Source: Alphaproteobacteria bacterium (GTDB lineage: Bacteria > Pseudomonadota > Alphaproteobacteria > RF32 > CAG-239). From it: a stretch of DNA of 64,000 nucleotides. The position numbers and the translations under genes were made by a program. The stretch lies in contig JAFYXH010000009.1 of NCBI GenBank assembly GCA_017546315.1, forward strand, positions 1 to 64,000, given 5' to 3'. The notes beneath the pieces were generated by a model, which was not told where the DNA came from, did not search any database, and saw nothing but the letters and a program-made list of their open reading frames with translations. Of the stretch, positions 61,067 through 64,000 are shown piece after piece; the first letter of the stretch is position 1, and every line of letters begins with the position of its first letter.

Positions 61067-64000
61067 TTAGAAATTTAAATCTATTTCACCAGCATCTTCT
61101 TCATCTTCTTCTTGAGGCATTACTATTGCTGAACCATCAGTAGATGGAGGTGGCAAAGCTCTTATTGGTCGATTTTGATTTCTTTGATTATTGTTTTGAG
61201 GTGTTTCTTCTGCTATGAGTGGTGTATGCTGTGGTTGATTTTGGGTGTTTTGTTGATTACCCATAACAACTCTTTGCTGATTATTGCCGGTTGTAGTTGA
61301 TTTAACACTAGAGCTACCATCCTCATCAATGAGAACATTTTCTACATTTCTCCTACCTGTACTTTCTACACCTTCTTCAACATCTTTAGCTGATCGCAAC
61401 CATAAATCACTCATTGGATAAATGATAATTCTTGTTCCAGCAGGAACATAAGTTACCGCTGCTATTTCTTTTTTCTTATCGATAATTTCTTGCAAAATTT
61501 CATCCATTTTGCTCATAAATTGTTCTCTTGCATCTGATGCAGCCTGTTGTTTTGAATTCTCTACTTGCGCATTTGAAGAACTTTCTTCATCTGCTGCCAT
61601 CATGTAAGTTATTGCAGAAGTTACCATTGTTCCTACGATTGGTAGTGTATATTTTTTAACAAGTTGCTCATCTACATATCCAAGAGCACCACCTCCACGA
61701 CCTTGGCTGTCTCCAGTTTGAGCACTATTGATAAAGAAGGATACTCCATCCGGACGAATAATTCTACTCCAACTGATTTCTATTTTTGTTCCACCACTTG
61801 CTCCATCAAATCGACTTCTTTCACCGATATCTTGAAGACCACCGATAACTCTACTTCCGGCTGGAATAATAACATTACGCCCACTATCTCCATAAACATT
61901 ACGTTCTACAATAGCAGTAACTGGCGCTGAACCTAATGATATGAGTGATCTAGCTAACACTGCAGGTATAGGCTTATCTGCTGTTATCACGTTACTCATA
62001 TCAACTCTTAGGGTTGAAACTTGTCTTCCTATACCCCAATCGTTTTGCCATCCATCTATTGAAGAAGCATTAAATCCACTTTCTATTTTAGCACTTGTTA
62101 ATTTTTCTCTTCTTTGCTGATGATATTGAGACAATATTGCAGCTCTTTGCGGGTTATAACGTCCACCAGGACCAACACCACCGCCAGGTCCAACATTTGT
62201 TATATCATTTTTACTTGAATGAGGTGAAATTGTTGCTCCACTTGCAACATTATGCCACCAATTATCATTTGCTGGTGTTTTCTTTCTATTTTTACGTTGT
62301 TCTATATTACCAATGGTATTTCCCTCTTCATCTATTATTTGACCATTTTCTGTTTGACGACCAACGATTTTTCCATCTTCACTAATAACAACATTATTCT
62401 CATATACATCACCAATATACTTACCACCTGGGGTAATAGCAATACCTATGGCTTTATGATTTAATTTTGTTTCCATTACTTCTTTATCTTCTTTAGTTAG
62501 AGCCTGTTGATTATCAGAAGATGAAATATCTTTATTATTTTCTCCATTATTGTTTTCTTGTCCTAATTTTTGATTTTGCCCCACATAATTATTACTTTCA
62601 TAAGCACCTTCTAATTGAGATTTTTCACTTTCTTTATATTCATTATTTATAGAACCCTTATCTTTTGAGGTTGGCAACAAATTATTTTTTTCTTGATTGC
62701 TCTTAGAATTAACATTTCCATCTTTTAGAGTATTATCAATATCATTGAGATTATCATATTCATCATATTGATTTTGCAACTCTTGCTCTTGGCTTGATTT
62801 AGAATCCGCTCTGTTATTGCCTTGCTTAGATGATGATGGATGTGCAGGATGTTGATAATATTGAAGATAATGAGCTATTGCTATTACATTGTTAGCGTTG
62901 TCTAAAATATTTCCGTTATTATCAAGCGTTCCTACTTTTATATTTTTATTATTTACAACACTACCATCTAATTTCAAGTATCCAATGCTTTTGTTATTTT
63001 TATCTTTTAATGTATAATCTCTATATCCTCTTGCTACAACATTTTGTCTCTTATCTAAAACGAATCCATTATAAATTGTTCCAACAACATCTCCCATTAT
63101 GCTATAAACTTTACCATTTTTAGCAATGTATCCGATGGTATTATCTTGATTATCATAAACATATAAATCGTATAAAGCGTATCCCTTTTTACCATCTAGA
63201 GTTTGAGCTTCACCATTAACATTTACACTTCCAATGATGTTTCCATTATCTGCAATAATATTACCATTTATATCTACTCTTCCTAGATAAATATTATTAT
63301 TATCAAATGCTATTGAATAATTAAACAATATACCGAGTTTTTTTCCATCTTTTGATATTACATCACCATATATATTTGTTGATGCTAATTGCACACCACT
63401 AATATCCAAAATACGACCAGATATATCTGTATATCCAATAATTTTATTATCTAACCCCATTACGGTTGCAAACTTTACAGTTCTTCCAATATTCTCACCT
63501 TGACTATTTTTTATGAATCCTCTTTTGTCTTGACATCCTAAAACTTGATTTTGATAATTTAGAACATCACCTAAGCTATTGCTTGTTCCAAGGACTTCTC
63601 CCTTATCATTGGTTATGATGCTTGAAGATATAATATGCCCAATAATTTCTTCTCTATCATTTAATACCTGATCATTGGATAAAACTGTTCCAATATATGT
63701 ATTTTGAGCGTTTCTAATTTCACCATTATTAGATACTACACCTAAATATTTACAGTCTTTTGTTACGGCTGTTGCAAATGGAAGTGTTGTTCCATATAGT
63801 GCTCCTAGATTATCCATAACATATTTATCAGAACCTATTTTACCCAATGTTTGTTTATTGTTTTCAACATTTCCTCTAAATAGGTTAGCTCCAAGAAAAT
63901 CTCCATTTATGCTTATGCTAAAAAAGTCATTTCCACTTTGCTGGTTAAATATAATATTTCCCTCTAAATCTATTATAGAATTGTTAGGTAAAATTTTAGA
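61067..64000 (-). CDS. virB10: VirB10/TrbI-family protein with giant repeat domain, 5' truncated
   Basis: The frame is open to the window edge; 977 residues are visible. Visible residues ~1-380 are irregular ~20-aa repeats of the type NGNIIADNGNIIGSV. A Gln/Asn/Ser-rich linker and a second short repeat block (~515-567) follow. The TrbI domain spans ~665-865 (ADKPIPAVLARSLISLG, VIIPAGSRVIGGL, TYVPAGTRIIIYP). Last comes a Pro/Asn/Gln-rich tail ending in acidic residues. VirB10 spans both membranes as the energy-sensing core. The repeats recall DotG/IcmE, while the neighbour virB11 is VirB-type. Confidence 0.88.
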   Translation of the reverse strand, partial: SKILPNNSIIDLEGNIIFNQQSGNDFFSISINGDFLGANLFRGNVENNKQTLGKIGSDKYVMDNLGALYGTTLPFATAVTKDCKYLGVVSNNGEIRNAQNTYIGTVLSNDQVLNDREEIIGHIISSSIITNDKGEVLGTSNSLGDVLNYQNQVLGCQDKRGFIKNSQGENIGRTVKFATVMGLDNKIIGYTDISGRILDISGVQLASTNIYGDVISKDGKKLGILFNYSIAFDNNNIYLGRVDINGNIIADNGNIIGSVNVNGEAQTLDGKKGYALYDLYVYDNQDNTIGYIAKNGKVYSIMGDVVGTIYNGFVLDKRQNVVARGYRDYTLKDKNNKSIGYLKLDGSVVNNKNIKVGTLDNNGNILDNANNVIAIAHYLQYYQHPAHPSSSKQGNNRADSKSSQEQELQNQYDEYDNLNDIDNTLKDGNVNSKSNQEKNNLLPTSKDKGSINNEYKESEKSQLEGAYESNNYVGQNQKLGQENNNGENNKDISSSDNQQALTKEDKEVMETKLNHKAIGIAITPGGKYIGDVYENNVVISEDGKIVGRQTENGQIIDEEGNTIGNIEQRKNRKKTPANDNWWHNVASGATISPHSSKNDITNVGPGGGVGPGGRYNPQRAAILSQYHQQRREKLTSAKIESGFNASSIDGWQNDWGIGRQVSTLRVDMSNVITADKPIPAVLARSLISLGSAPVTAIVERNVYGDSGRNVIIPAGSRVIGGLQDIGERSRFDGASGGTKIEISWSRIIRPDGVSFFINSAQTGDSQGRGGGALGYVDEQLVKKYTLPIVGTMVTSAITYMMAADEESSSNAQVENSKQQAASDAREQFMSKMDEILQEIIDKKKEIAAVTYVPAGTRIIIYPMSDLWLRSAKDVEEGVESTGRRNVENVLIDEDGSSSVKSTTTGNNQQRVVMGNQQNTQNQPQHTPLIAEETPQNNNQRNQNRPIRALPPPSTDGSAIVMPQEEDEEDAGEIDLNF
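62843..64000 (-). repeat. Glycine-motif repeat domain of VirB10
   Basis: About 18 or more imperfect units of ~18-22 aa, each with an Asn/Asp-Gly turn and an (I/L)G at the end (for example DKGEVLGTSNSLGDVLN). Regular short strands and turns suggest a beta-solenoid. Extends beyond the right edge. Confidence 0.75.

Overview
This window looks like the chromosome of an AT-rich, probably host-associated alphaproteobacterium with a compact genome. The evidence is indirect: very low GC, short intergenic gaps, the rpsT-dnaA-dnaN-recF order, a J-domain protein with an N-terminal Cys-rich segment of a kind typical of Alphaproteobacteria, and a VirB-type type IV secretion system (T4SS) with several VirB6 paralogues, as in Rickettsiales. 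The species cannot be named from the sequence.

Left edge (1-560): no gene. A strong minus-strand promoter followed by a relatively GC-rich, hairpin-containing leader runs off the left end and probably drives a stable-RNA operon. 563-16605 is a plus-strand accessory block. It holds a degenerate alpha/beta-hydrolase-like protein, a small two-TM protein, and six tandem ORFs encoding five VirB6/TrbL-like units. Two of these are lipoproteins, one is split into two separately exported halves, and one has a long basic tail. After a terminator come a double-HTH regulator, a 1037-residue acidic Asn-rich repeat protein, a cytosolic protein, a PilN-like secretin-type lipoprotein and a bitopic membrane protein.

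16696-48490 is housekeeping: a TatA/B-like protein, NagZ, a SPOR protein, XthA, an S41 protease, L33, a Xer recombinase, a ferritin-like protein, Rpe, PhoB, the recR-ybaB-dnaX-ffs(SRP RNA) cluster, an LpoA-like lipoprotein, RsmI, YraN, TruA, a Gfo/Idh dehydrogenase, PrfA, a RodZ-like protein, PtsP, a mannose-6-phosphate-isomerase-like cupin, ApaG, Hsp33, RecX, an epimerase, RecG, Mfd, a J-domain protein, a YrbL-like protein with a divergent HTH regulator, and MutM.

48830-59847 carries rpsT, a 625-bp structured gap that may be oriC or a dnaA leader, dnaA-dnaN-recF, gpsA, two uncharacterised genes, and the classical rpmH-rnpA-yidD-yidC-engB cluster. At 60003-64000 (minus) the T4SS resumes with a VirB11 ATPase and the C-terminal 977 residues of a giant VirB10/TrbI protein with a long glycine-motif repeat domain, open at the right edge.

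The most interesting theme is a dispersed T4SS. Its VirB6 array lies about 44 kb from virB10-virB11 and is linked to a secretin-like lipoprotein and a large repeat protein that canonical VirB systems do not have. A second notable signal is an A10 run in dnaX, where slippage would terminate at once and give a gamma-like subunit.
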